DNA from: Castellaniella sp. MT123 | GTDB taxonomy: Bacteria; Pseudomonadota; Gammaproteobacteria; Burkholderiales; Burkholderiaceae_B | Reading direction: 5' to 3' | NCBI RefSeq assembly: GCF_039614765.1 | Contig: NZ_CP154879.1 | Span: 1,302,001-1,366,000, forward strand | DNA: 64,000 nucleotides | Shown here: piece after piece, positions 24,900-32,506 of the stretch | How the letters are laid out: each line of letters begins with the position of its first letter | Numbering within the stretch: position 1 is the first letter of the stretch | Made by a program: the position numbers and the translations under genes | Notes under the pieces: generated by a model | Databases searched by the model: none | What the model was told of the DNA's origin: nothing | The model's input: the letters and a program-made list of their open reading frames with translations, nothing else

Positions 24900-26139
24900 A
24901 GACGGACCCTTCCAGATGCAAGATCAGACGGCTGGCCCGCAGGGCCGGCCGGGTCCCTGGCGCATGCGACAGGGATGCCTTTTGCCAGGACACGGATTGC
25001 GCCAGCGGGGCCAGAAGCGCCGCCGAACGCAGCGGCCCTTCCACACGCAAGGGCCGCAGGGCCAGTGCTGGCAGGTCGTCCGGCTGAGGCTGGGGCCGAC
25101 CCTGCGCATCCCGGGGTGCCGGAATCGCCAGAGGACGCGGCGAATCGACGCGCAAGGTGGTGAAGGCAGGCAACACGGCCTGCAGTGCGCTTGCCCAGTC
25201 GCGTGCCAGCAGACGCGTGGTTGGCAGGCCAAGAGGATCCGGTGCCCGGCCGTCCAGGGTGAGCGGCCAGCTCGCGTGGGCGACATCGAGTGACGGGAAC
25301 TCCACACGCCAGCCGGCGGGCGCGGCGCGCAACAGGCCACGATTGTCCGCCTGCGAACCCAGGCGGCGATATTCGCTGCGGCACTGCCAATGCGGGCCAT
25401 CCATATTCCGCTGGCAACTCAGGTTTCCCAGAACCCAGCCTGCCAGCCGGGCCGGCTGACGATACAAGGCCTGCAGCAAGGTCCGGGTGCCCTGCTCTCC
25501 ATGAATGGGATGCCGCGCAAGGGTCAGAGCCAGCGCCTGCTCCCAGGCCCGCCGGCCATCCTGCGCCGGCTGAGCCTGGGCCTGACCCACATATCGGTTC
25601 CAGCCGAAGCCCAGCATCACGACAACCGTCACCAGCAGCCCCACCAAGGCGGGGCCATGACGGCGTACGCGCGTCAGGGGCGTGGAAACCACCGATTGAC
25701 GAGCCAGGCGCTGGAGAATCTCCCCACCCCCAGGGTCGGCCTGAAGAACCTCCATCTTCGGGTAGGCCAGGAGCAAGGCTTCGATGGCCTTTGCCGCCAT
25801 GTCGGGATCCGGATAGCCACGGTCAGCGCGGGCAAGCACCACGCCTTCGTGACAGGCCAGGACATGCCAGGTCCGCGGGTCCGGCGTCAGCACGCAGGCG
25901 ACTGTTCCCCTCGGGTGAAGGCGCGTCAGGAGATCAGCCGCGGACCAACAGGACTGTCGCAAGGACACACCGCGCGCCAGCCCCAACGCGGCCGGGGGAT
26001 TGCCGGAGAGCGCCAGATGGGAAGCCTGCTCGCGGCGCGCTTGAGTCCGTACCCGGTCGGGCACCCCCAGCAAAGGCACCCAATCCAGACCGAATACCAA
26101 GGGCACCTGATCAACCCAGACGAGGCGAGCCTTCCGCAT
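24883..26139 (-). CDS. pilO: Type IVb pilus protein PilO (PilO2 type)
   Basis: This 418-residue protein has an N-terminal cytoplasmic actin-like domain, one transmembrane helix (about 170-188, HGPALVGLLVTVVVMLGFG) and a periplasmic domain with a Cys pair (NLSCQRNMDGPHWQC). This layout, bitopic with an ATPase-like cytoplasmic part, is typical of the PilO2/TcpD-like pilus proteins in R64-type loci. It begins 2 bp after the pilN stop and overlaps pilP. Confidence 0.78.
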   Translation of the reverse strand: MRKARLVWVDQVPLVFGLDWVPLLGVPDRVRTQARREQASHLALSGNPPAALGLARGVSLRQSCWSAADLLTRLHPRGTVACVLTPDPRTWHVLACHEGVVLARADRGYPDPDMAAKAIEALLLAYPKMEVLQADPGGGEILQRLARQSVVSTPLTRVRRHGPALVGLLVTVVVMLGFGWNRYVGQAQAQPAQDGRRAWEQALALTLARHPIHGEQGTRTLLQALYRQPARLAGWVLGNLSCQRNMDGPHWQCRSEYRRLGSQADNRGLLRAAPAGWRVEFPSLDVAHASWPLTLDGRAPDPLGLPTTRLLARDWASALQAVLPAFTTLRVDSPRPLAIPAPRDAQGRPQPQPDDLPALALRPLRVEGPLRSAALLAPLAQSVSWQKASLSHAPGTRPALRASRLILHLEGSVYENRR

Positions 26140-26141
26140 GA

Positions 26142-27734
26142 TCAGAGCCCCTCTTCGACCTGTGCTGTGATGATCAACACTGTGGCCAGACGCTGCGAAT
26201 TGAGCTGATCTCCTCCGCCCAGGATGGCTGGCAGGCCCGGGTTCAAACGCCGTTCGGCCGATTCGGACTGCCGCCGGTCGAAGCCGGATACCACCAGCGG
26301 CTGCCCCGGCTGCAGCGCCAGCTGCTGCACCGTTCCGTTGCCTTCGATGGTCAGCTGTTGCAGCTGCAACGGATTGGCTTTATCGCCAAAGGTCACGGTC
26401 TTCAGCGGCTGGGCCACGGTATTGTCGTAGGCCAGCGAGAGCAGGATCTGGCCGTCTTCCTGGGCATCGGGCACCAGGGTCAGCAGGGAACCCACCGTTT
26501 CTTCCTTCTGGTTGACGGAGACGGCAGGAACCGCCAGCCCGTTGGCACCGGACAATGGCGTGGTTTCCACCCGGTCGATGTATGAGAACGTCGTCCGCAC
26601 CGCATGCGTGACAGGCCGGCGATTGAGGGTCAGCATCGGCACGCTGCTGCGCCGCACGAGCTTGACGGATTCCCCCATGGCCCGGATCACGGCTTCGCTA
26701 CCCGTCATCGGCCCCTGTACCACGCCCACGCCCAGACGGCCAACAGGTTCCGTCGCCAGGGCCGGCATTGCCAGGCCCGCAGCCAGCCTGGCCCCGGAGA
26801 ACACCACGTTCCAGTCCAGGCTGACCTGGGCCTGTTCGCTGAGCGCAACGGTCAATTCTTCGAAAATCAGCCGCACGCGCCGGGTCAGCGCCCGGTTTTC
26901 CTGATCCAGATAGCGCGCGATGCGATCCAGCACATCGGGGGTATCGGTGACGACGATCGACGCTCCGGCGCCCGGTTCGGCGACCAGCAGGCCGGCACGC
27001 GACAGAAAGGGTTCGATCCGGGCCCGCACGGTCTTCATCACATCCTGCTCGCCGCTCTTGAGCTGCGTGCTGGATGTGCTGACGAAGCCGCCCTCGGCCT
27101 GCTTGGCCCCCAGGCCCAATGAGGCCTGCGCCCGCGCGTCCAGCGTCAACGCCCGCACATTGAAAACCCGGGTGTCGGTCCGGAAGAATTCAATGCGCCC
27201 CTGCTCGTAACGCCAGCGCACCCCCAGGTTGGCCGACAGCCGGTCCAGGATGTCCGGCAGCGGCGCGGGCGCGGACGCCAGATCGAACGGCCGCGCCGGA
27301 TCCGCGACCGGCGTCCCCTGACCCGCCGTGCTGGCCAGCCGCGGCAGGAAATGCCAGGCAGGCAGCACGGCATCGGGGCGCACGTGCACCGGGATCCCGG
27401 TGACCGAGGCAATCCGCCGGGCGATCAGACGCAGGTCGTCGGTGCCATCGGCGAACAGCAGGGTCGTGCGGACCTGGGCGCGCAAGGCCGGCGGCAGCGA
27501 CAGCTCGCGGGCAAGCGGCTGAGGACGACCGGCGACCCAGGGTTTATCGATTTCCTGAGTGGCATGTCGCTGCCCGGGATTGGTCAGGGATCGTGCGAAC
27601 TGCCCATGGCCCTGTTCAACCGACTGGTCCGCCTGCAGATAATCGCGCGCTGCCTGCCGCAGACGTTCCGGCAAGGCACAACCGGACAACGCCAGACAGG
27701 TAGCCAGCAGCCCGCACGACAGGCGCCGGTTCAT
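26142..27734 (-). CDS. pilN: Type IVb pilus outer-membrane secretin lipoprotein, PilN
   Basis: This 530-residue protein has a lipoprotein signal (LALSGC at about 13-18) and a secretin C-terminal domain containing VPMLTLNRRPVTHAVRTTFS, a V-Q-Q-KEETVGSLLTLVP-like pattern, and QPLVVSGFDRRQSESAERR near the end. Secretin rings form the outer-membrane pore through which the pilus passes. The start at 27734 overlaps the pilL stop by 4 bp (ATGA). It is the most recognisable member of the locus together with the ATPase. Confidence 0.9.
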   Translation of the reverse strand: MNRRLSCGLLATCLALSGCALPERLRQAARDYLQADQSVEQGHGQFARSLTNPGQRHATQEIDKPWVAGRPQPLARELSLPPALRAQVRTTLLFADGTDDLRLIARRIASVTGIPVHVRPDAVLPAWHFLPRLASTAGQGTPVADPARPFDLASAPAPLPDILDRLSANLGVRWRYEQGRIEFFRTDTRVFNVRALTLDARAQASLGLGAKQAEGGFVSTSSTQLKSGEQDVMKTVRARIEPFLSRAGLLVAEPGAGASIVVTDTPDVLDRIARYLDQENRALTRRVRLIFEELTVALSEQAQVSLDWNVVFSGARLAAGLAMPALATEPVGRLGVGVVQGPMTGSEAVIRAMGESVKLVRRSSVPMLTLNRRPVTHAVRTTFSYIDRVETTPLSGANGLAVPAVSVNQKEETVGSLLTLVPDAQEDGQILLSLAYDNTVAQPLKTVTFGDKANPLQLQQLTIEGNGTVQQLALQPGQPLVVSGFDRRQSESAERRLNPGLPAILGGGDQLNSQRLATVLIITAQVEEGL

Positions 27735-28660
27735 GATTCCGCCCCAGGCTGCTGCGTGCGGTCGCAGCGTTGGGCCAGAGGGATCACCCGCAGTACCTGG
27801 TTGGCGTAAAAGCAGGGTTGCACGGGGCGATCGCCCAGTTCGGTCGCCGCCAACAGGCCACGGACCGCGGCACGAAATGGTTCCTTGAAGACCGCGGAAC
27901 CCGCCAGCGGGATATCGACGTCCACGGCCCAATGTTCCGCCTCGAAGGTCCAGCCTGCCAGGCGCGCCCAGCGCGCGAGTGCCCGGCGCAGGTTGCCATC
28001 AGCGGGAGTCACTTCGAAGGCATCGAGTGGCCGGGTCACAGCGGGATCGACAGCCTCGCGATTGGCGGACGCCCGGGGCTTCTTCCGATCCGCCCTGAGC
28101 GTGGCAGTCGCCTGTCCGGTCTTGGCCGGTGCCTGAGGATCGGCGAATTCCGGCATGGCCGGAGACCGGGACACGGGCATGCCGGCCGGGGCTGGCAGGG
28201 CCAATGGCTGGGGCCCAGTCGCCACGAGCGGCGGCGCCGCAACGGTCAGCGGCTCGGCTGCGGAAGATGCCGCCGACGCCACCCCGGCCTGCGGCCGCCA
28301 GGCCTCGGCCTGCAGCAGGCCGCCCCGAATCACCAGCCGATCGGGAACCCCACGCACAACAAGGTAGTCGCCCTCGCGCCGGGCCTGCAACAGCCGATCG
28401 CCCGTCGATGTGCGGGCAAACAGAGCCGGTGCCGTCTGGGTTGGCGGGTACTGCAGCCAGGTCTGACGGCCATCGTCGAACACCTGCAACGGTGCGACGC
28501 TGGTGTCCCCTGACAGGCGCCAATCGAAGTGGTATTCACCAACCGGCACCCCCTGGCCGGTCAAATCGCGCCACCAGGCGCCGCCATCCATCGTCGCGCA
28601 CCCGGTCAGCCCGAGCATCAGCCCAACCGACAGCCCCATCGCCAATACCCGTCCGATCAT
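27731..28660 (-). CDS. pilL: PilL-like lipoprotein: VirB9/TrbG-like N-terminal domain plus TcpQ-like C-terminal domain
   Basis: This 309-residue lipoprotein (LMLGLTGCATM, lipobox Cys at about 21) heads the pilus operon. The region at about 40-115 (YHFDWRLSG, VFDDGRQTWLQYP, GDYLVVRGVPDRLVIRGG) looks like the CagX/VirB9/TrbG beta domain of type IV secretion cores. A Pro/Ala-rich linker follows, and then a C-terminal domain (LRRALARWARLAGWTFEAEH...) like TcpQ/PilL, which stabilises the secretin. The combination fits PilL proteins of R64-type loci. Both domain calls are by eye. Confidence 0.75.
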   Translation of the reverse strand: MIGRVLAMGLSVGLMLGLTGCATMDGGAWWRDLTGQGVPVGEYHFDWRLSGDTSVAPLQVFDDGRQTWLQYPPTQTAPALFARTSTGDRLLQARREGDYLVVRGVPDRLVIRGGLLQAEAWRPQAGVASAASSAAEPLTVAAPPLVATGPQPLALPAPAGMPVSRSPAMPEFADPQAPAKTGQATATLRADRKKPRASANREAVDPAVTRPLDAFEVTPADGNLRRALARWARLAGWTFEAEHWAVDVDIPLAGSAVFKEPFRAAVRGLLAATELGDRPVQPCFYANQVLRVIPLAQRCDRTQQPGAES

Positions 28661-28780
28661 GCCGCCCTCCGCGAATGAACCCGGACCCGGCGGAAAGAAA
28701 AAGGCACCGGATTCGGGGAATCAGGTGCCTATGGTGGCCTGGCGGCGGGACCGCCGCCAGACTGGGAAGTACGAACGGAT

Positions 28781-28807
28781 AAAAAGGCCCCCGGACCGGA
28801 TCCGGGG
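28781..28807 (-). terminator. Intrinsic terminator of the DadA/solute-binding-protein operon
   Basis: On the minus strand, CCCCGGA-TCCGG-TCCGGGG is followed by GCCTTTTT. It lies 9 bp after the stop of the solute-binding protein gene. A separate GC-only hairpin at 28741-28758 sits in the same 155-bp gap. Confidence 0.85.
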
Positions 28808-28815
28808 ATTGTGCG

Positions 28816-30132
28816 CTAGCGCTGGCGCGCCAGGCGGTTGCCTTCCACCGCGGCCAGGCTCAGCGCCGTCACGGCCGGTTGCTGACCGTCCAACGCGGAA
28901 TTCAGGATCTGCTGGAAGCGCGTGCGGATCGCCGGGTAGTTCTGGATACGGAAGCCTTGCGCCGTCACAGCTGAACGGCCCGAATAGACCGCGACCAGGC
29001 TGCGCCACTGACCCAGGTTGGCGTAATACCCGGCCGGCGTACCGTCGAACGCCGCCTGCGTCACGGGCAGATAACCGGTTTCCTGGTACCAGCGCGTGGC
29101 CTGCTGGGGTTGCGCCATCCAGCCCAGGAAGGCGACGGTGGCGTCGGTGACCGGCTTGGGCGATTTCATGACCCACAGCCCGGCCCCGCTGACGAAGGGG
29201 TTGCCCGGCAGCTTGGTGACTTCCGGATAATACGGCAGACCCACGACGGAGTAATGAAGCTTGCCCTGGCCGCTGAACTGGCCGATGTGCCCGGAATTGG
29301 ACATCAGCACAGCGCACTGCCCCTGCGCGAACTTGCCGACGGACTGCTGGCCGACTTCGGGACGCACCATGATTTGCGAACGCACCCAGCTGATCATCAG
29401 CGACAGGTGGCGCACGTAGGTGGTGTCGAAGGAAAAGCTGGGCAGGCCCTTGGCCTTGAGGCCATTGTCGGCGCTGGCGTACAGCTGGTTGTTGACCGCC
29501 GCCAGGTTTTCCAGATTGATGGACACCGGCAGGTCGGAAGCCAGCGGACACTGGCGCGAGCCATGGTTGGCCAGATCGACCAGTTGGCCCTGCAGCTCCA
29601 TCCAGGTGCGCTGGGGCGCGGCCGGCGTCAGGCTGGCTTTTTTGAACGCATCCTGGTTGTAGTACATGACCGGGATTTCCAGCATGGCCGGGAAGGCCAT
29701 CAGGCGGCCCTTGGGATCATGGATGAAGGCGTTGTCCGACGACACGAACCAGCGCACGTCCTTCAGCGGCCCGGTCTTCTGCAGCGTGTACAGGGGTTGG
29801 ACGTAGGCGCGTTCGGAGATTTCTTCCAGTGTATGGCTGTCGCCGATCTGGGCCAGGGCCGGCAGGGTCTTGGTGCGCGCAGCGGCATCCAGTGCCTGGT
29901 TCAGCGCGTCCGGCGTGTCGAACGCGCGGACCTTGACCTGGACGGCGGACTGACTGCGGTTGTAGGCCTTGACCAGAGCCTGGAAGGCATCGGCATTATG
30001 GCCGTTCAGGGTCACCCAGACGGGGACATCCGTGGCCGCCCAGACGGGCGACGCCACGACGGCCGCCGCCAGCACCCAGGCGGCGTACGATCCCGGACGC
30101 CGCGCGTCGGAGCCAAATGCGAATTTCATCAT
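28816..30132 (-). CDS. Periplasmic solute-binding protein, sugar/glycerol-3-phosphate (UgpB/MalE) type
   Basis: This 438-residue protein has a signal peptide (about 1-33, ...VVASPVWA) and a family 1 extracellular solute-binding fold: VKVRAFDTPDALNQALDAAA, LPALAQIGDSHTLEEI, MAFPAMLEIPVMYYNQDAFKKA, GAGLWVMKSP. The closest style is UgpB (sn-glycerol-3-phosphate). No ABC permease or ATPase gene is adjacent. Instead it follows the dadA-like gene by 3 bp and is the last gene of the flavoreductase-dadA operon, which is unusual. The ligand is unknown. Confidence 0.9.
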   Translation of the reverse strand: MMKFAFGSDARRPGSYAAWVLAAAVVASPVWAATDVPVWVTLNGHNADAFQALVKAYNRSQSAVQVKVRAFDTPDALNQALDAAARTKTLPALAQIGDSHTLEEISERAYVQPLYTLQKTGPLKDVRWFVSSDNAFIHDPKGRLMAFPAMLEIPVMYYNQDAFKKASLTPAAPQRTWMELQGQLVDLANHGSRQCPLASDLPVSINLENLAAVNNQLYASADNGLKAKGLPSFSFDTTYVRHLSLMISWVRSQIMVRPEVGQQSVGKFAQGQCAVLMSNSGHIGQFSGQGKLHYSVVGLPYYPEVTKLPGNPFVSGAGLWVMKSPKPVTDATVAFLGWMAQPQQATRWYQETGYLPVTQAAFDGTPAGYYANLGQWRSLVAVYSGRSAVTAQGFRIQNYPAIRTRFQQILNSALDGQQPAVTALSLAAVEGNRLARQR

Positions 30133-30135
30133 GAG

Positions 30136-31389
30136 TCAATCCAAAAAAGGAAAACGAATGTCCGGCGAGCGCCCCGACACCAGGTCGGCCAGGACGCGGC
30201 CGGAGCCGGCGCCCATGGTCCAGCCCAGGCTGCCGTGCCCCGTGTTCAGATACAGGTTGCGGATGCGCGAACGGCCGATCAGCGGCACGTTCGACGGCGT
30301 CGTCGGCCGCAGACCAGACCAGAACTGAACGTTATCAAAATCGAGGGCCGTTGGGAACAGGGACCGGGCGTGTTCCACGAGCTGATTGCAACGGACCGTA
30401 TCCAGGGTGCGCGAATAACCGCCGATTTCCGCCGTGCCTGCCATGCGCAGATGATCGCCCAGCCGCGAAGTGACGATCTTGGCTTCCTGGTCGACCAGGC
30501 TGACCATGGGCGCGGCCGCCGGATCCCGCAGGCTGAATGTGGCGGAATAGCCCTTGGCCGGCCAGACCGGGCAGGACACGCCCAGCGGGGCCAGCAACAT
30601 CGGGCTGAAACTGCCCAGCGCCACCACGTAGGCATCCGCGTGCAGCGCCCGGAAGAAACCGTCGGGCTCGACCAGTTCGGCCACGGAGATCCTGCCGTTG
30701 ACCGGCACCAGCCGGTTGACCCGCGTGTTGAAACGGAAAGTGACACCCGCCGCCCGCGCCCGTTCGGCCAGGACGCGCGTGAACAGGTGGACGTCGCCGG
30801 ATTCATCGTCGGCGGTGAAGTCGCCGCCCAGGATCGGACCACGGGCCGCCGCCAAGGCCGGCTCGATGCTCAGGACTTCGGCCGTATCGACCACGCGGCG
30901 GTCCACCCCCAGGTCGCGCATCATCGCGGCGCTGGCGCGCGCATGCTCGAATTCGCGCGGATCGCGGTAAAAGGCCAGGATGCCGCGTTCCAGATGGTTG
31001 TATTCGATGCTCAGTTCGGTGCGCAGTTCGCGCAGTGTGGCGCGGCTGTACTGGGCCAGCGCCACCATGGCCCGCAGATTGGCCGCGAAGCGCGGTGCCC
31101 GGCATTCGTACAGGAAGCGCGCGCACCACAGCCACTGTCGGGGACTCAGGCGCGGACTGACGCGCAGGGGCGCATCGGCGCGTCCGATCCAGCGCAGGAC
31201 CTTGTGCAGGGTATGGGTGCTGGCCCAGGGCTCGGCGTAGCAGACGGAGATCTGGCCGCCATTGGCCCGGCTGGTTTCCAGCGCGGCGCCGGGGCGGCGG
31301 TCGATGACTTCGACCTCGTGGCCGGCCCTGGCCAGCCACCAGGCACTGGACACCCCGATGATGCCCGCCCCGAAGACGGCAACCTTCAT
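30136..31389 (-). CDS. dadA: D-amino acid dehydrogenase-like FAD oxidoreductase (DadA family)
   Basis: This 417-residue flavoprotein begins MKVAVFGAGIIGVSSAWWLA (GxGxxG dinucleotide motif) and contains SRANGGQISVCYAEPWAS, PVWPAKGYSATF, GLRPTTPSNVPLIGRS and LNTGHGSLGWTMGAGSG, the hallmarks of DadA. DadA oxidises D-amino acids to keto acids and ammonia, passing electrons to quinone. No alanine racemase gene is adjacent. The start overlaps the stop of the iron-sulfur reductase gene by 4 bp, suggesting a shared function. The actual D-amino acid substrate is not shown by the sequence. Confidence 0.9.
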   Translation of the reverse strand: MKVAVFGAGIIGVSSAWWLARAGHEVEVIDRRPGAALETSRANGGQISVCYAEPWASTHTLHKVLRWIGRADAPLRVSPRLSPRQWLWCARFLYECRAPRFAANLRAMVALAQYSRATLRELRTELSIEYNHLERGILAFYRDPREFEHARASAAMMRDLGVDRRVVDTAEVLSIEPALAAARGPILGGDFTADDESGDVHLFTRVLAERARAAGVTFRFNTRVNRLVPVNGRISVAELVEPDGFFRALHADAYVVALGSFSPMLLAPLGVSCPVWPAKGYSATFSLRDPAAAPMVSLVDQEAKIVTSRLGDHLRMAGTAEIGGYSRTLDTVRCNQLVEHARSLFPTALDFDNVQFWSGLRPTTPSNVPLIGRSRIRNLYLNTGHGSLGWTMGAGSGRVLADLVSGRSPDIRFPFLD

Positions 31390-32429
31390 GCCTGGACCTC
31401 GGCCCGATCGGCTTCCGACGTGAACGCGTCGGCATGGAAGGCCTGCGGCGACAGGCCGCGCTGGTGCACGAAATCGTGCCGGGCGGCCTCGACCATGGGA
31501 GGCGCCCCGCAGGCGTAGACCTGATGCCCCGACAGATCCGGAAAATCGGTCATGACGGCCTGGTGTACCCAGCCGGTGCGCCCGGCCCAGCCGTCTTCTG
31601 GCAGCGCATCGGAGACGACCGGTACGAACCGGAAACCGGGCAGGCGCGCCCGCCAGCCGCTGGCCAGTTCCGCCTGGTACAGATCGGCAGGGCGTCTTCC
31701 GCCCCAGTACAGGACGGCCGCACGCCTGTCGCCGCGGCCCAGCATGCCTTCGATGATGGCCTTGATCGGGGCGAAGCCCGTGCCGCTGGCCAGGAAGATG
31801 ATCGGACGGTCGTCAGCCCGCAGAAAGAACGAACCCAACGGGCCTTCGATGCGCAGGATGTCGCGCGCCTTCAGGGGCTCGTCCCCCCGGCCGAACACAC
31901 GGTCGGTAAACGCGCCGCCCGGCATATGGCGCACGTGCAGTTGCACCCGGTGATCGACGGCCTGGGCGCAGGCCATGGAATAGCTGCGCCGCCGACCGTC
32001 CTTGAACAGGAATTCCAGATACTGGCCCGGCTGAAACCGAAAGGCCTCGGCCGACGGCAGTTGCAAGGTGACCTCCATCACGTCGGCGGCCAGCGGCGTC
32101 AGGGCCTGGACGCGCACCGGCATCTTGCGCACGACGATGTCGCCGCTCATGCGGACCTCTTCGGCCTCGATCACCACGTCCGACGTGGGTCTGGCCTGGC
32201 ACAGCAGCGTATAACCGCGCGCCAGGTCATCGGCTTCGAGGATGCGCGCCGGCGCCGGGCCCGCGTCATAGCTGCCCGACACCACCCGCCCCCGGCAGGT
32301 GGAGCAGGTGCCGTTGCGGCAGCTGTACGGCAGGATCATGCCGGACGCCAGGGCGGCGTCCAGAATGGTCTGGCCGGGTTCGACCGTGAATTCACGGCCT
32401 GCGGGCTGAACCGAAACCTTGAAGCTCAT
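31386..32429 (-). CDS. NAD(P)H-dependent ferredoxin-type flavoreductase (CDP-6-deoxyglucoseen reductase-like)
   Basis: This 347-residue protein has an N-terminal plant-type [2Fe-2S] ferredoxin domain with CRNGTCSTCRGRV (about 37-49) and the fourth Cys at LLCQAR. An FAD-binding ferredoxin reductase domain (RRSYSMACAQ, RxYS motif) and an NAD-binding domain (FLASGTGFAPIKAIIEG; YACGAPPMVEAA) follow. This is the architecture of CDP-6-deoxy-L-threo-D-glycero-4-hexulose-3-dehydrase reductase (AscD) and of oxygenase reductases. No sugar-deoxygenation genes lie nearby, so it probably supplies or removes electrons for another enzyme. It is translationally coupled to dadA. Confidence 0.88.
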   Translation of the reverse strand: MSFKVSVQPAGREFTVEPGQTILDAALASGMILPYSCRNGTCSTCRGRVVSGSYDAGPAPARILEADDLARGYTLLCQARPTSDVVIEAEEVRMSGDIVVRKMPVRVQALTPLAADVMEVTLQLPSAEAFRFQPGQYLEFLFKDGRRRSYSMACAQAVDHRVQLHVRHMPGGAFTDRVFGRGDEPLKARDILRIEGPLGSFFLRADDRPIIFLASGTGFAPIKAIIEGMLGRGDRRAAVLYWGGRRPADLYQAELASGWRARLPGFRFVPVVSDALPEDGWAGRTGWVHQAVMTDFPDLSGHQVYACGAPPMVEAARHDFVHQRGLSPQAFHADAFTSEADRAEVQA

Positions 32430-32506
32430 GACGGGATCCAGAAACGTGGGCAATACGGCATTTTATCCCGCAGCCGCAGCCCTGCCCCCGGAAGCCATCA
32501 CGGCGA

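Noticed and set aside
29110-31518. An 802-codon open frame on the plus strand opposite the solute-binding protein and dadA-like genes
   Set aside because: It mirrors two well-recognised minus-strand genes, has no domain-like composition and results from the GC-rich third-position bias; other long antisense frames (for example 20777..22510 and 41430..43682) were rejected for the same reason.
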